From assembly GCF_014192395.1 (NCBI RefSeq), contig NZ_JACHXW010000007.1, positions 269,828-333,827 of the forward strand: 64,000 bases of DNA, read 5' to 3'. How positions within the stretch are numbered: position 1 is the stretch's first letter; each line of letters begins with the position of its first letter. The position numbers and the translations under genes are program-made. Positions 52,743 through 62,121 of this stretch are shown in pieces. The notes under the pieces were generated by a model. That model saw nothing but the letters and a program-made list of their open reading frames with translations, had not been told where the DNA came from and ran no database searches. This stretch comes from Paenibacillus endophyticus. GTDB lineage: Bacteria > Bacillota > Bacilli > Paenibacillales > Paenibacillaceae.

Positions 52743-54632
52743 TTATGAACCTCTCGCTGCCGTTACACGGTTATAGTGCTCTAAATGTACAAGCAGTATG
52801 GAAATGTCGGCCGGTGTTACCCCGGCAATACGGGAAGCCTGCCCAATTGACAATGGCCTAATCAGGGACAGCTTTTGTTTAGCTTCAGAAGATAAGCTGC
52901 GAACTTCGTTGTAATCAATATCATCGGGAATTCGCTTTTTCTCCATTTTGTTCAAACGTGCCACTTGAACAAGCTGCTTCTCGATATATCCGGCGTACTT
53001 GATTTGGATTTCAACTTGCTCTTTCATTTCTTCATTCATTTCTGGAACGGAAGGCACTACAGTCTCCAGCATGGCGTAAGTAATCTCAGGACGTCTAAGC
53101 AAAGAAAGGGCATCCGTACCATGCTCCATTGGAGCGGTTCCTGCAGCTATAAGCATAGCATTCACTTGATCAGGCTTAACCTTTGTTCCACGCAAACGCT
53201 CAATATCTATTTCGACCAATTCTTTTTTTCTTAAAAATTTGTTATATCGCTCGTCCGAAATAAGGCCAATTTCATGCCCTGTTGGCGTCAAACGCAAATC
53301 TGCATTGTCATGGCGAAGCAGCAACCGGTATTCTGCTCGTGAAGTGAGCAAACGATAAGGATCGTTCGTTCCTTTCGTAACCAAATCATCGATCATAACA
53401 CCAATGTAGCCTTCAGAGCGGCCAATAATAATCGGATCTTTCCCCTGCACCTTTCGAGCTGCATTAATGCCTGCCATAACGCCTTGGCCGGCTGCTTCCT
53501 CATAGCCCGACGTTCCATTAATCTGACCAGCTGTAAACAAACCATCGATCACTTTTGTTTCCAAGGACGGCCAAAGCTGAGTTGGAACAACGGCATCATA
53601 CTCAATGGCATAGCCATTACGCATCATCTCAACCTTTTCCAAACCTGGGATTGATCGTAAAATACCGAGTTGTACATCCTCTGGCATACTGGTCGATAAT
53701 CCTTGCACGTAATATTCAGAAGTATTCTTACCTTCTGGCTCCAAAAAGATTTGATGCTTCGGTTTATCCGCAAAGCGAACAATCTTATCCTCAATAGAAG
53801 GACAATAGCGCGGCCCCGTACCTTCAATGGCACCAGAAAACATCGGAGCGCGATGCAAATTGTCGTTAATGATTTTATGTGTCGCTTCAGATGTATACGT
53901 TAACCAACAAGGCAGTTGCTCGTTTGTTGAAGATTCTGTTTCATGCGAGAAAAACTTTGGTTTATCATCACCAGGTTGAATTTCGGTTTTCGAGAAATCA
54001 ATGGTATCTTTATGAACACGCGGAGGCGTGCCCGTCTTAAAACGAACAAGCTCAAGTCCATGCTCCTTCAAGCTAGCAGACAGTCGAACCGATGGCTGTT
54101 GATTGTTAGGACCACTTTCATACATCAGCTCACCCATAATAATTTTACCGCGCAAATACGTACCCGTAGTCACTACCGTTGTGCGAGCACGATACTCTGC
54201 ACCTGTTTTCGTGACAATGCCTAAGCACTTGCCATCCTCAACGATAAGCTCTTCTGCCATGCCTTGACGCAGCGTCAAATGAGGAGTTTCTTCAATAGTC
54301 TTCTTCATTACATGCTGATAATCGAATTTATCGGCTTGCGCGCGCAAGGCGTGTACCGCAGGCCCCTTGCCCGTATTAAGCATTCTCATTTGTATAAAGG
54401 TTTTGTCGATATTGCGGCCCATTTCACCGCCTAATGCATCGATTTCCCGAACAACATGCCCTTTTGCCGGGCCGCCAATTGACGGGTTGCATGGCATGAA
54501 CGCGACCATGTCTAAGTTTATTGTGAGCAGCAGTGTTTCACAGCCCATACGCGCAGCGGCAAGTGCAGCCTCACACCCTGCATGACCCGCGCCAATAACG
54601 ATAACATCATATTCACCAGCTAGATATTTCAT
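52743..54632 (-). CDS. mnmG: tRNA wobble-uridine modification protein MnmG/GidA (629 aa)
   Basis: FAD-binding protein with [19 protein letters not shown] at the N-terminus, then [17 protein letters not shown] and [16 protein letters not shown]. It forms a heterotetramer with MnmE and adds carboxymethylaminomethyl (or aminomethyl) to U34 of tRNAs. The start ATG at 54632 has GGAGGAGGG about 10 bases upstream. The longer frame reads back through a hairpin repeat (54651-54685) and is rejected. It forms an operon with mnmE and rsmG. Confidence 0.96.
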   Translation of the reverse strand: MKYLAGEYDVIVIGAGHAGCEAALAAARMGCETLLLTINLDMVAFMPCNPSIGGPAKGHVVREIDALGGEMGRNIDKTFIQMRMLNTGKGPAVHALRAQADKFDYQHVMKKTIEETPHLTLRQGMAEELIVEDGKCLGIVTKTGAEYRARTTVVTTGTYLRGKIIMGELMYESGPNNQQPSVRLSASLKEHGLELVRFKTGTPPRVHKDTIDFSKTEIQPGDDKPKFFSHETESSTNEQLPCWLTYTSEATHKIINDNLHRAPMFSGAIEGTGPRYCPSIEDKIVRFADKPKHQIFLEPEGKNTSEYYVQGLSTSMPEDVQLGILRSIPGLEKVEMMRNGYAIEYDAVVPTQLWPSLETKVIDGLFTAGQINGTSGYEEAAGQGVMAGINAARKVQGKDPIIIGRSEGYIGVMIDDLVTKGTNDPYRLLTSRAEYRLLLRHDNADLRLTPTGHEIGLISDERYNKFLRKKELVEIDIERLRGTKVKPDQVNAMLIAAGTAPMEHGTDALSLLRRPEITYAMLETVVPSVPEMNEEMKEQVEIQIKYAGYIEKQLVQVARLNKMEKKRIPDDIDYNEVRSLSSEAKQKLSLIRPLSIGQASRIAGVTPADISILLVHLEHYNRVTAARGS

Positions 54633-54650
54633 TGTCCTTTTACCCTCCTC

Positions 54651-54685
54651 CAGGTTTCTATGGAAAACCTGCTTCCTAAGCATGA
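54651..54685. repeat. Solitary relative of the rplI-dnaB hairpin repeat, upstream of mnmG
   Basis: AGGTTT...AAACCT hairpin followed by GCTTCCTAAGCATGAGC. About three quarters of the 36 positions match the unit at 31192-31530, including the hairpin arms and the CTTC-TAAGCAT tail. As at dnaB, the hairpin ends immediately before the SD of the gene. Confidence 0.55.
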
Positions 54686-54755
54686 GCGCCTTGTTTCCAA
54701 AGAAAATTCGCGGCTCAACCTATCATTTTGCGTATATAAAAACGACTGACCGCAT

Positions 54756-56135
54756 CTACTTTCCTAAACAGAACTGTGAGAATATTTGATCAATCAACGA
54801 ATCGCCGGCTTCATCGCCAAGAATCTCACCTAACGATTCCCAAGCCGATCGAGCATCGATCTGAATGAGGTCAATCGGAATGCCTGAATCTGAAGCATCG
54901 ATAGCATCAACTAGTGATTGCTTTGCCCGTTTCAATAATGCGATATGTCGAACATTGCTCACATAGGTCAAATCTCCTGATTCGAGCTGCCCTTCGAAAA
55001 ACATTTCACTTATCGTTTTTTCCAACCGGTCGAGACCATCTTCCTCAAGAACCGACATTTTCACGATGGAATCAGCAGCAATCGACTCCTCCACCACCTC
55101 AATTTCTAATTGACGCGGCAAGTCAGTCTTATTAATGATCGCAATAACCGGACGGCCCTTCATTTGTAGCAAAAGCTCTCGATCATCCGTTTGCAACGGC
55201 TCATTATAGTTAAGCACAAGCAGAATAAGATCAGCCTCTTCCAGCGCATTGCGTGATCGCTCGACACCGATACGTTCAACTACATCTGTCGTCTCACGAA
55301 TACCGGCAGTATCCAGCAAGCGAAGCGGTATGCCATTAAGCGCCACAAATTGCTCAATGACGTCGCGCGTCGTTCCCGGAATATCGGTAACAATCGCCTT
55401 ATTCTCCTGCGTCAGCACATTCATCAGCGAAGACTTGCCGACATTGGGCCGTCCTACAATAGCGGTAACGATCCCTTCCCGTAATATCTTGCCTTCATTC
55501 GCCGTTTTTAACAAACGATCTATTTCATCAATAGCAGAATCGCATTGGTCGCGAATAAAAGCATTCGTCATTTCCTCCACGTCATGCTCCGGATAATCAA
55601 TATTCACTTCAATATGGGCAAGCAGCTCAATAACCGTCTGCCGCAATGCTTTAATTCTTTTAGATAATACGCCTTCTGCTTGCTTGCGAGCAACTGAGAA
55701 TGCACGATCTGACTTGGACCTGATCAAATCGATAACAGCCTCCGCTTGCATGAGATCAATGCGTCCATTCAGGAATGCCCGCTTCGTGAATTCTCCCGGC
55801 TCAGCCGTACGGTAGCCCTGCAGCTGCAAAACAACATCAAGCACCTTTTTGACGGCTATAACGCCGCCATGTGCATTAATTTCAACAACGTCCTCCGCAG
55901 TGAAGGAACGCGGTCCCCGCATAAGCGTAACGAGTACCTCTTCCACCTTTTCACCAGATAGCGGATCAACAATATGCCCATAATGCAGCGTATGCGTATC
56001 AGCATCCTGAAGATCAATTTTCGAACGAAAAACCGTTGCGATTCCGGTAATTGCCTCCGGGCCGCTAACTCGAATTATAGCGATACCGCCTTCTCCGACC
56101 GCTGTCGAAATGGCTGCTATCGTATCATGTACCAT
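54756..56135 (-). CDS. mnmE: tRNA modification GTPase MnmE/TrmE (459 aa)
   Basis: N-terminal tetrahydrofolate-binding domain (1-118; DTIAAISTAVGEGGIAIIRV, EVNAHGG-type segment VEINAHGG), helical domain, then a G domain with GRPNVGKSSLMN, GTTRD, DTAG and NKTD. The C-terminal motif is FCLGK, the CxGK signature with the catalytic cysteine. The start is the ATG of MVHDT. It works with MnmG on U34. Confidence 0.96.
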   Translation of the reverse strand: MVHDTIAAISTAVGEGGIAIIRVSGPEAITGIATVFRSKIDLQDADTHTLHYGHIVDPLSGEKVEEVLVTLMRGPRSFTAEDVVEINAHGGVIAVKKVLDVVLQLQGYRTAEPGEFTKRAFLNGRIDLMQAEAVIDLIRSKSDRAFSVARKQAEGVLSKRIKALRQTVIELLAHIEVNIDYPEHDVEEMTNAFIRDQCDSAIDEIDRLLKTANEGKILREGIVTAIVGRPNVGKSSLMNVLTQENKAIVTDIPGTTRDVIEQFVALNGIPLRLLDTAGIRETTDVVERIGVERSRNALEEADLILLVLNYNEPLQTDDRELLLQMKGRPVIAIINKTDLPRQLEIEVVEESIAADSIVKMSVLEEDGLDRLEKTISEMFFEGQLESGDLTYVSNVRHIALLKRAKQSLVDAIDASDSGIPIDLIQIDARSAWESLGEILGDEAGDSLIDQIFSQFCLGK

Positions 56136-56157
56136 TGCTGTCAGCACCTCTCAAATG

Positions 56158-56191
56158 GAAAAACAGCAATGACCATTATGAGCCATTGCTG
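56158..56191 (-). terminator. Hairpin after jag, likely terminator of yidC-jag
   Basis: ACAGCAATG (56162-56170) and CATTGCTGT (56183-56191), nine perfect bases with a 12-base loop, followed by TTTTCC on the minus strand. The short T run makes it moderate. Confidence 0.6.
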
Positions 56192-56231
56192 TGGATAGCG
56201 TATTGATTCGTATACATTTATAAGGTTAACG

Positions 56232-56855
56232 TTATTGTCTGAGTGCGATGACGACGCGCCGGTTAGGCTCATCGCCTTTACTAAATGTTTTCACCTTAGG
56301 GTGGTTCTGCAGCTGCGAATGAATAACTTTGCGCTCATGCGGCGACATCGGCTCCAGGACAACCTCTTTCCTGGTCCGAATGACTCGTCCTGCTAAACGA
56401 TCGGATAAATCCGCTAACGTTTTGCGGCGGCGCTCACGAAAATCCTCTGCATCAAGAACGATACGCAAATGACTGTCAGAGTAACGGTTTGCCACAATGT
56501 TAACCAAGTACTGTAATGCATCCAACGTTTGTCCGCGACGTCCAATCAGCATACCAAGGTCGCCACTGCCCGTTACAGACAGATGGGTTCCTTCTCTCGT
56601 TTGCTTTCGATCGATGTTCACTTGCAACCCCATCGTACCAGCTACTTCACGGAGGAACTGCTCCGCTTCCAGCATCGGATCGGGAATTAGCTCAAGCTCA
56701 ACTTTCGCTTCTTTTGCACCAAACAGTCCAAAAAATCCTTTGGTCGGCTGTTCTAGCACAACTTGCTTAACGCGGTCTTCAGTGACTTGCAATTGTGTCA
56801 ATCCGTTACGTACAGCATCTTCTACCGTTTTCCCTGATGCAATGATTTTCTTCAT
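56232..56855 (-). CDS. jag: Jag/KhpB RNA-binding protein (207 aa)
   Basis: N-terminal Jag domain (KKIIASGKTVEDAVRNGL, 1-55, with GFFGLFGAKEAKVEL), a KH domain (LGMLIGRRGQTLDALQYL, about 100-140) and a C-terminal R3H domain (ERRRKTLADLSDRLA, MSPHERKVIHSQL). It is an RNA-binding partner of KhpA and is co-encoded with SpoIIIJ. It overlaps yidC by four bases. Confidence 0.95.
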   Translation of the reverse strand: MKKIIASGKTVEDAVRNGLTQLQVTEDRVKQVVLEQPTKGFFGLFGAKEAKVELELIPDPMLEAEQFLREVAGTMGLQVNIDRKQTREGTHLSVTGSGDLGMLIGRRGQTLDALQYLVNIVANRYSDSHLRIVLDAEDFRERRRKTLADLSDRLAGRVIRTRKEVVLEPMSPHERKVIHSQLQNHPKVKTFSKGDEPNRRVVIALRQ

Positions 56856-57634
56856 TTCGCAGGGACCTCCTTGCCCTTGTCAGATGAACGAACATACAGG
56901 AAGTAGTTTTGAACAATGGTGTAGATGTTGCTGTAAACCCAATATAGAGGCAAAGCTGCCGGGAACGAAAGTGCCATTACAAAGATAAGCACTGGGAATA
57001 TCGCCAGCATCATCCCCATGCCAGGCATCGTTTGCGTTTGCTGCTTCTGCATCATTTTGGATTGAATGAAAGTCGTAGCAGCGGCTAGTATCGGAAGAAT
57101 GTAATAGGGATCCTTCTCTCCGAGCTCCAGCCATAAGAACGTATGCTCACGAATATCAGGGTTTTTGTAGATCGAATTATAAAGCGCGATAAAAATCGGC
57201 ATTTGAACGATTAGCGGCAAGCAGCCTGCCATTGGATTAACCTTATGCGTTTGAAACAGCTTCATCGTTTCTTCCTGCTGCTTCTGCGGGTTATCCTTAT
57301 GCTTTTTCTTGATTTCAGCCATCTGTGGCTGCAGAGCTTGCATCGCTTTCGAGCTGCGGTATTGTTTCAGCGTTAATGGTAATATCAACGTTCTTACAAT
57401 AATCGTCAGGAGCAATATAGCAAGTCCGTAAGACTCATTAAACCAGCCTGCGAACGTATCAAGCGTAATTGCAAAATAATAAACTACGTTTTTCTCCCAG
57501 AAGTTCCCCTTCAATAAATCGGCGGTTTCCGTCGTCTGGGTTGTTGGCGCGCCGCAGCCTGCAAGCACACCCATAAGCATGACAAGGCCAAGCACTAAAA
57601 TCCATTTCTTGTTTTTAGTCCAAAACAACAACAT
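56852..57634 (-). CDS. yidC: Membrane protein insertase YidC/SpoIIIJ (260 aa)
   Basis: A lipoprotein signal with lipobox LAGC (24-27) is followed by five membrane helices. TLILPLTLKQYRSSKAMQAL with the conserved arginine, KVNPMAGCLPLIVQMPIFIALY and LPLYWVYSNIYTIVQNYFL identify it. It inserts and folds membrane proteins with or without SecYEG, and in B. subtilis is needed for sigma-G activation. A promoter with an inverted repeat lies upstream, so it can be expressed apart from rnpA. Confidence 0.95.
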   Translation of the reverse strand: MLLFWTKNKKWILVLGLVMLMGVLAGCGAPTTQTTETADLLKGNFWEKNVVYYFAITLDTFAGWFNESYGLAILLLTIIVRTLILPLTLKQYRSSKAMQALQPQMAEIKKKHKDNPQKQQEETMKLFQTHKVNPMAGCLPLIVQMPIFIALYNSIYKNPDIREHTFLWLELGEKDPYYILPILAAATTFIQSKMMQKQQTQTMPGMGMMLAIFPVLIFVMALSFPAALPLYWVYSNIYTIVQNYFLYVRSSDKGKEVPAK

Positions 57635-57660
57635 TAAAACTCCTCTCTAAGAGCATTTAC

Positions 57661-57723
57661 ATCAAGCGTAAAACGGCAAAAGCCGTTCATTCGGCAGAAC
57701 TCGTCGCGAAGTGAAACATAAGC
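57661..57723 (+). repeat. oriC-proximal dispersed repeat, copy A
   Basis: ATCAAGCGTAAAACGGC ... AGCCGTTC ... GTGAAACATAAGC. It shares both ends and the order of blocks with copy B (58641), copy C (60740) and copy D (60846). It lies in the yidC-rnpA gap. Confidence 0.75.
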
Positions 57724-57827
57724 TATGTATAGAAGAAACACTCATACCCTATCTTACATTTCAAGCTTTAACGGCTATGTCCGTACCCTTGCGGCGCAGC
57801 ATGTGATTCAAGACAAAATACAGGCAT

Positions 57828-57857
57828 TGTATAACTCATACAATACTACATTTTCAA
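57828..57857 (-). promoter_or_regulatory. yidC: Promoter of yidC with overlapping inverted repeat
   Basis: Minus-strand TTGAAA (57857-57852), 18-base spacer, TATACA (57833-57828). ATTGTAT-AACTC-ATACAAT (57826-57844), a perfect seven-base inverted repeat, covers the -10, so it could be an operator. The rest of the gap 57635-57975 contains repeat copy A and no gene; yidD, often found here, is absent. Confidence 0.55.
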
Positions 57858-57975
57858 TCTAGACTATACCATAATTTATGGGACAAAGAAACAACGAGAC
57901 CTGCCATGCATCCGCTTTCTTGATCCGCGTAAAAAATCGAATTTCGAGCACGCGAAGCAAGCCGGCAAAAAAACG

Positions 57976-58347
57976 CTAATCTGCCCGCTTTTCCTTCGTA
58001 TTTGCAGTGCCCTTAAGCAAGCCCGCTTTCTTTAATACATGCAGCACGCTTTTCTCCATTTCCTTCATCTTCATTTCCGTAGCCGGCTTTCTTACTATTA
58101 GAATGAAGTCGGTCCTGGGTAATATCCGATTCGCTTGATGGCGAACGATCTCTTTGATCATTCGGCGCATCCGATTGCGAACGACCGCATTGCCTATCTT
58201 TTTACTCGCGGACACGCCAAGGCGAAAAGGATCCGCCGAAGGCTGCTTGGACCAATAGACGACAAACTGCCCATTCGCAAACGATTTGCCGCCTCGATAA
58301 ATCCGGCTGAAGTCTTCACGGTTGCGAAGACGCAATTTTCTATGCAC
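57976..58347 (-). CDS. rnpA: Ribonuclease P protein component (123 aa)
   Basis: Basic protein with LRNREDFSRIYRGGKSFAN at the N-terminus and the RNR signature RNRMRRMIKE that binds RNase P RNA. It supports 5' tRNA maturation. It lies 127 bases after rpmH, with a terminator-like hairpin between. Confidence 0.95.
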   Translation of the reverse strand: MHRKLRLRNREDFSRIYRGGKSFANGQFVVYWSKQPSADPFRLGVSASKKIGNAVVRNRMRRMIKEIVRHQANRILPRTDFILIVRKPATEMKMKEMEKSVLHVLKKAGLLKGTANTKEKRAD

Positions 58348-58441
58348 GACTGTTGGTCACCGTTCCCTCATTGATCTTCTAAGTATCGCCAGCAAGTGAG
58401 CAGCATAAGCAGCCTGCTCCCCGCTCCTCATCCTCATAAGC

Positions 58442-58470
58442 AAAAAAAAAAGACCACCGGACGTGGTCTT
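58442..58470 (-). terminator. Attenuator-type terminator between rpmH and rnpA
   Basis: AGACCAC / GTGGTCT (58451-58457, 58463-58469) with a five-base loop followed by a long T run on the minus strand. It would leave rpmH more strongly expressed than rnpA. Confidence 0.85.
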
Positions 58471-58474
58471 CTGC

Positions 58475-58609
58475 TTATGCGCTCAGTACTTTTCTTCCTC
58501 TTTGACGACGCGCTGCCAAAACTTTACGTCCGTTCTTCGTGCTCATCCGTTTGCGGAATCCATGCACTTTCGCGCGTTTGCTTACATTAGGTCTAAATGT
58601 AGGTCTCAT
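58475..58609 (-). CDS. rpmH: 50S ribosomal protein L34 (44 aa)
   Basis: The family is nearly invariant: [45 protein letters not shown] lies seven bases upstream of the ATG. First gene left of oriC, on the leading strand. A longer upstream frame is not the gene. Confidence 0.97.
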   Translation of the reverse strand: MRPTFRPNVSKRAKVHGFRKRMSTKNGRKVLAARRQRGRKVLSA

Positions 58610-58640
58610 CGTTCTGCACCTCCTATACTGCGTGTTTCCA

Positions 58641-58707
58641 ATCAAGCGTAAACGGCTCTTGCCGTCTAAGTCGACGGAGCAGCATCGTTTCGCGGTGAAA
58701 TATAAGC
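58641..58707 (+). repeat. oriC-proximal dispersed repeat, copy B
   Basis: ATCAAGCGTAAACGGC ... TTGCCGTC ... CGTTTCGCGGTGAAATATAAGC. The longest and best-defined copy, lying in the rpmH leader, plus-strand orientation. Confidence 0.8.
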
Positions 58708-58761
58708 ATGACAATAAGTGTACTACTTATATCGCCTTATATTTAAAAAAACGCTTTTTTT

Positions 58762-58790
58762 ATTAAACCATGTTAGCGGTCAAAAGTCAA
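58762..58790 (-). promoter_or_regulatory. rpmH: Promoter of rpmH
   Basis: Minus-strand TTGACT (58790-58785), 17-base spacer, TTTAAT (58767-58762). Repeat copy B is in the leader between this promoter and the gene. Confidence 0.7.
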
Positions 58791-58811
58791 TGATCGGCAC
58801 CCGCATGAAAT

Positions 58812-59169
58812 GGTGGATAAAAATAAAGGCATACGTCGCTGTGGATAACGCATGAAAAGACCCTGTTCATCAAAAACTAATAACATGTGCACAATCCACA
58901 GCTGCCCACAACGAACTTTGTCGAAATCTTAACAAGATATAAACAATATGTAGTGGTGTAGATAACTTTTATGCACAAGCAGTTGAGAATGTGGATAAAA
59001 TATGTGATTTCGTTGAAATATAAGGGATCTTTTGCTATGATAATTATGTTTTCATTGTGGATTAGATCAATACAGCCTCAGTTTTATCAACAGCCTGTGG
59101 ATAACATTGTGAACAAACTCATCCCCTATTTATAACTCATCCACTTAATAAACGGTACAATGTGGATGG
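58812..59169. other. oriC: oriC, left part: DnaA-box cluster upstream of dnaA
   Basis: DnaA boxes as TGTGGATAA on the plus strand: perfect at 58840-58848, 58990-58998 and 59096-59104. One-mismatch copies lie at 58812-58820, 58957-58965 and 59056-59064, and a two-mismatch copy at 59161-59169. Several share one orientation. A -10-like TATAAT at 59176-59181 may belong to dnaA, suggesting autoregulation by these boxes. Confidence 0.9.
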
Positions 59170-59250
59170 TTTCGTTATAATACCCTGAATTTCGACATTT
59201 TTTCTTGCAACTGCGCCACTCGTGGCGATTTGGATAAGGAGTGACAGTCT

Positions 59251-60606
59251 GTGGACAGCCATACCTATGATTTATGGCAGCAAGTGTTGTCGATCATTCA
59301 GACTAAATTAAGCAAACCGAGCTTTGACACCTGGTTCAAAGCGACGAAGGCTTCTTTTGTCGATGATTCCATGCTTGAAGTAACAGCGCCGACAACATTT
59401 GCGGCCGAATGGCTGGAAGGCCGTTATACGAAGCTAATCAGAACAACGCTTTTTGAGTTTTTGGGCAGACAAGTGGACGTTCGTTTCTCTATCGAGGAGC
59501 CGAAAGGCGCCGAGCCGGCATATATGTTCCCGCCGAAAGCGGTGCATTCGCCTGTTATGAGTGAAGAAGCAACGCCTACCCATATGCTTAACCCCAAATA
59601 TACATTTGATACATTTGTTATTGGGGCCAACAACCGTTTCGCGCACGCAGCCTCGCTTGCCGTGGCCGAAGCGCCCGCCAAAGCGTACAATCCCTTGTTT
59701 CTATATGGGGGCGTTGGGCTTGGGAAAACCCACTTAATGCATGCAATTGGCCATTATATTATGGATCACAACCCGAATACGAAGGTTCTATATATTTCGT
59801 CCGAGAAATTTACGAACGAGTTTATTAACGCCATCCGTGATAACCGAGGCGAAAGCTTTCGCACCAAATACCGCAATATCGATGTGCTGCTAATCGATGA
59901 TATTCAGTTTCTGGCAGGGAAAGAGCAGACGCAGGAAGAGTTTTTCCATACGTTTAACGCGCTCCATGAAGAACGGAAGCAAATTGTTATCTCTAGCGAT
60001 AGGCCGCCAAAGGAAATTCCGACGTTGGAGGAGCGCTTGCGCTCACGCTTCGAGTGGGGGCTTATTACCGACATTCAACCTCCGGACCTAGAGACACGGA
60101 TCGCGATTCTTCGCAAAAAAGCTAGAGCGGAAAACCTGGATATTCCAAACGAAGCAATGATTTATATCGCTAACCAAATCGACACGAATATTCGTGAATT
60201 GGAGGGTGCCCTCATACGGGTAGTCGCTTATTCATCCCTTATAAATGCAGATATTACGTCGCATTTGGCGGCGGAAGCGCTCAAGGACATCATTCCATCC
60301 AGCAGGCCAAGAATGATAACGATGCATGATATCCAAACAAAAGTAGGCGAATTCTACGGTCTGCGGCTGGAGGAATTTAAAGCGCGGAAACGGACAAAGG
60401 CCGTTGCCTATCCGAGGCAAATTGCCATGTATCTGTCCAGGGAGCTCACCGACTTCTCGCTTCCTAAGATCGGAGAGGCATTTGGGGGCCGAGATCATAC
60501 CACGGTTATCCATGCACATGAGAAAATTACGCAGCAATTGAAGATCGACCAGGATCTATACAAAATCGTTCAAAACCTGACCGAAAAAATCAAAAATCAT
60601 ATGTGA
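59251..60606 (+). CDS. dnaA: Chromosomal replication initiator DnaA (451 aa)
   Basis: Domain I ([21 protein letters not shown], 1-85), a variable linker, the AAA+ domain (110-325) with Walker [10 protein letters not shown] and Walker [10 protein letters not shown], and the C-terminal domain with the DnaA signature [15 protein letters not shown]. It binds DnaA boxes and melts oriC. The start is GTG with AAGGAG nine bases upstream. First gene right of the left box cluster. Confidence 0.97.
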   Translation: MDSHTYDLWQQVLSIIQTKLSKPSFDTWFKATKASFVDDSMLEVTAPTTFAAEWLEGRYTKLIRTTLFEFLGRQVDVRFSIEEPKGAEPAYMFPPKAVHSPVMSEEATPTHMLNPKYTFDTFVIGANNRFAHAASLAVAEAPAKAYNPLFLYGGVGLGKTHLMHAIGHYIMDHNPNTKVLYISSEKFTNEFINAIRDNRGESFRTKYRNIDVLLIDDIQFLAGKEQTQEEFFHTFNALHEERKQIVISSDRPPKEIPTLEERLRSRFEWGLITDIQPPDLETRIAILRKKARAENLDIPNEAMIYIANQIDTNIRELEGALIRVVAYSSLINADITSHLAAEALKDIIPSSRPRMITMHDIQTKVGEFYGLRLEEFKARKRTKAVAYPRQIAMYLSRELTDFSLPKIGEAFGGRDHTTVIHAHEKITQQLKIDQDLYKIVQNLTEKIKNHM

Positions 60607-60640
60607 ACAACTAAGCAAGCCTATGCACACGCTATGCACA

Positions 60641-60740
60641 TGTGGATAGGCTTGCTTTATCGGTCTTCCACGGGGTTATCCACATATTCAGTGCCCCTAC
60701 TACTACGACTACTAAAAATCTTTAAAAAAACATCATCAAA
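60641..60740. other. oriC: oriC, right part: DnaA box, DnaA-trio tract and AT-rich unwinding candidate
   Basis: In the dnaA-dnaN gap a perfect DnaA box TTATCCACA (60676-60684) follows a one-mismatch box at 60641-60649. Thirteen bases after the perfect box comes TACTACTACGACTACTA (60698-60714), a tract of repeated TAC triplets like the DnaA-trios of the B. subtilis basal unwinding system. It is followed at once by an A/T-rich segment (60714-60745). Box, GC-rich spacer, trios and AT-rich DNA match the known order. Confidence 0.8.
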
Positions 60741-60804
60741 TAAGCGTAAACGGCAATTGCAATCCTTTGGCAGCAAATGCTCGTTTTCGCGTGAAAATAT
60801 AAGC
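60740..60804 (+). repeat. oriC-proximal dispersed repeat, copy C
   Basis: ATAAGCGTAAACGGC ... CGTTTTCGCGTGAAAATATAAGC. It directly follows the AT-rich unwinding candidate. Confidence 0.75.
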
Positions 60805-60845
60805 AGCGTGCTACGTAAAAAAATGACATAGCCCCCCTTATATTT

Positions 60846-60904
60846 AAAACGTAAACGGCTATCGCCTTTTCCTGAAACCAAAATCCGTTTTCGTGCGCAA
60901 TCAT
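60846..60904 (+). repeat. oriC-proximal dispersed repeat, copy D
   Basis: AAAACGTAAACGGCTATCGCC ends its 5' block; the 3' block reads CCGTTTTCGTGCGCAAT. More diverged, and 41 bases after copy C. Together they fill most of the dnaN leader. Confidence 0.55.
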
Positions 60905-60941
60905 ACGAGAAACCATTTATAAGAACGCTAGGAGTGAAACC

Positions 60942-62084
60942 ATGAAATTAACTATTTCAAAAAATGAACTAAACGATGCGATTCAGCAAGTAGCCAAAGC
61001 TGCCTCTTCACGCCCTGCTATACCGATTCTTGGCGGTATCAAAATCGAAGTCACTCATTTAGGCGTAACACTTACCGCAAGCGATACCGATATTTCCATT
61101 CAAAGCTTCATCCCTGTGGAAAGAGATCAATTCGTTATTGCACATGTGGATAAGCCTGGCAGCGTTGTGCTTCCAGCAAAGTTTTTTGTGGAGATTGTCA
61201 AAAAGCTTCCTTCCGAGCAGGTAATGATCGAAGTCAGCCCGACTTATCAGACGATGATTCGTTCCGGCTCCACTGAAATTCAAATGGTTGGACTGGACCC
61301 CGAAGAATTCCCGGTGCTTCCATCCATTGAGCAGAACGAAGTTTTGCAAATGCCAGGCGATCTATTGAAAGCGATGATTCGTCAAACCGTGCTAGCAGCT
61401 TCGGCGAGCGAACAAACGCCTATTTTGACAGGAGTGCTTTGGAACCTTTTAGAAGGCGAGCTTAAATTCATTGCCACTGACCGTCATAGACTTGCCAGCC
61501 GCACCGCTCAGGTTGATACGGAAGCACAGTTCAAATTCAGCAATGTCGTTATTTCTGCCAAAACCTTGATTGAGCTCTCCAAGCTCGTGCCTGAGCAGAA
61601 TGCACTCGTTGATATTGTCGTAGCAGACAATCAAGTTTTATTTAAGCTTGGCAACGTATTGTTCTATACCCGTATCCTGGATGGCATCTATCCCGATACT
61701 TCTAAGATTATTCCGCAGACTTTCAAAACAGAACTTGTTCTCGATACAAAAAATGTTATGGATGCCATTGACCGTGCGTATCTGATGTCGCGTGAGGAAA
61801 AAACGAATATCGTTCGCCTTATGACACTGGAAGACGGAACGATTGAAATTTCATCAAGCTCTACGGAGCTAGGACGAGTAACCGAGCAGCTTGAAGCAAA
61901 GGAATTCAACGGCGAACCGCTTAGAATTGCATTTAACTCGAAATATATGCTTGATGTTCTAAAAGTAATCGATAGTGAGCAGCTGTTTTTTGGCTTTACG
62001 GGAGCTATGAGCCCTATTATTATCAGGCCAATGGATCACGCATACAGCATGTACGTCATTCTGCCTTACCGGACAACAGGCTAA
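60942..62084 (+). CDS. dnaN: DNA polymerase III beta clamp (380 aa)
   Basis: Three-domain sliding clamp. It starts MKLTISKNELNDAIQQVAKA and ends with PIIIRPMDHAYSMYVILPYR near the C-terminus. It tethers PolC and DnaE to DNA. SD AGGAG lies seven bases upstream. A perfect TGTGGATAA lies inside the gene at 61145-61153. Length normal. Confidence 0.97.
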   Translation: MKLTISKNELNDAIQQVAKAASSRPAIPILGGIKIEVTHLGVTLTASDTDISIQSFIPVERDQFVIAHVDKPGSVVLPAKFFVEIVKKLPSEQVMIEVSPTYQTMIRSGSTEIQMVGLDPEEFPVLPSIEQNEVLQMPGDLLKAMIRQTVLAASASEQTPILTGVLWNLLEGELKFIATDRHRLASRTAQVDTEAQFKFSNVVISAKTLIELSKLVPEQNALVDIVVADNQVLFKLGNVLFYTRILDGIYPDTSKIIPQTFKTELVLDTKNVMDAIDRAYLMSREEKTNIVRLMTLEDGTIEISSSSTELGRVTEQLEAKEFNGEPLRIAFNSKYMLDVLKVIDSEQLFFGFTGAMSPIIIRPMDHAYSMYVILPYRTTG

Positions 62085-62121
62085 ATTCTGGCATAAGCAG
62101 AGAGAGGAATGATTAAACCCG

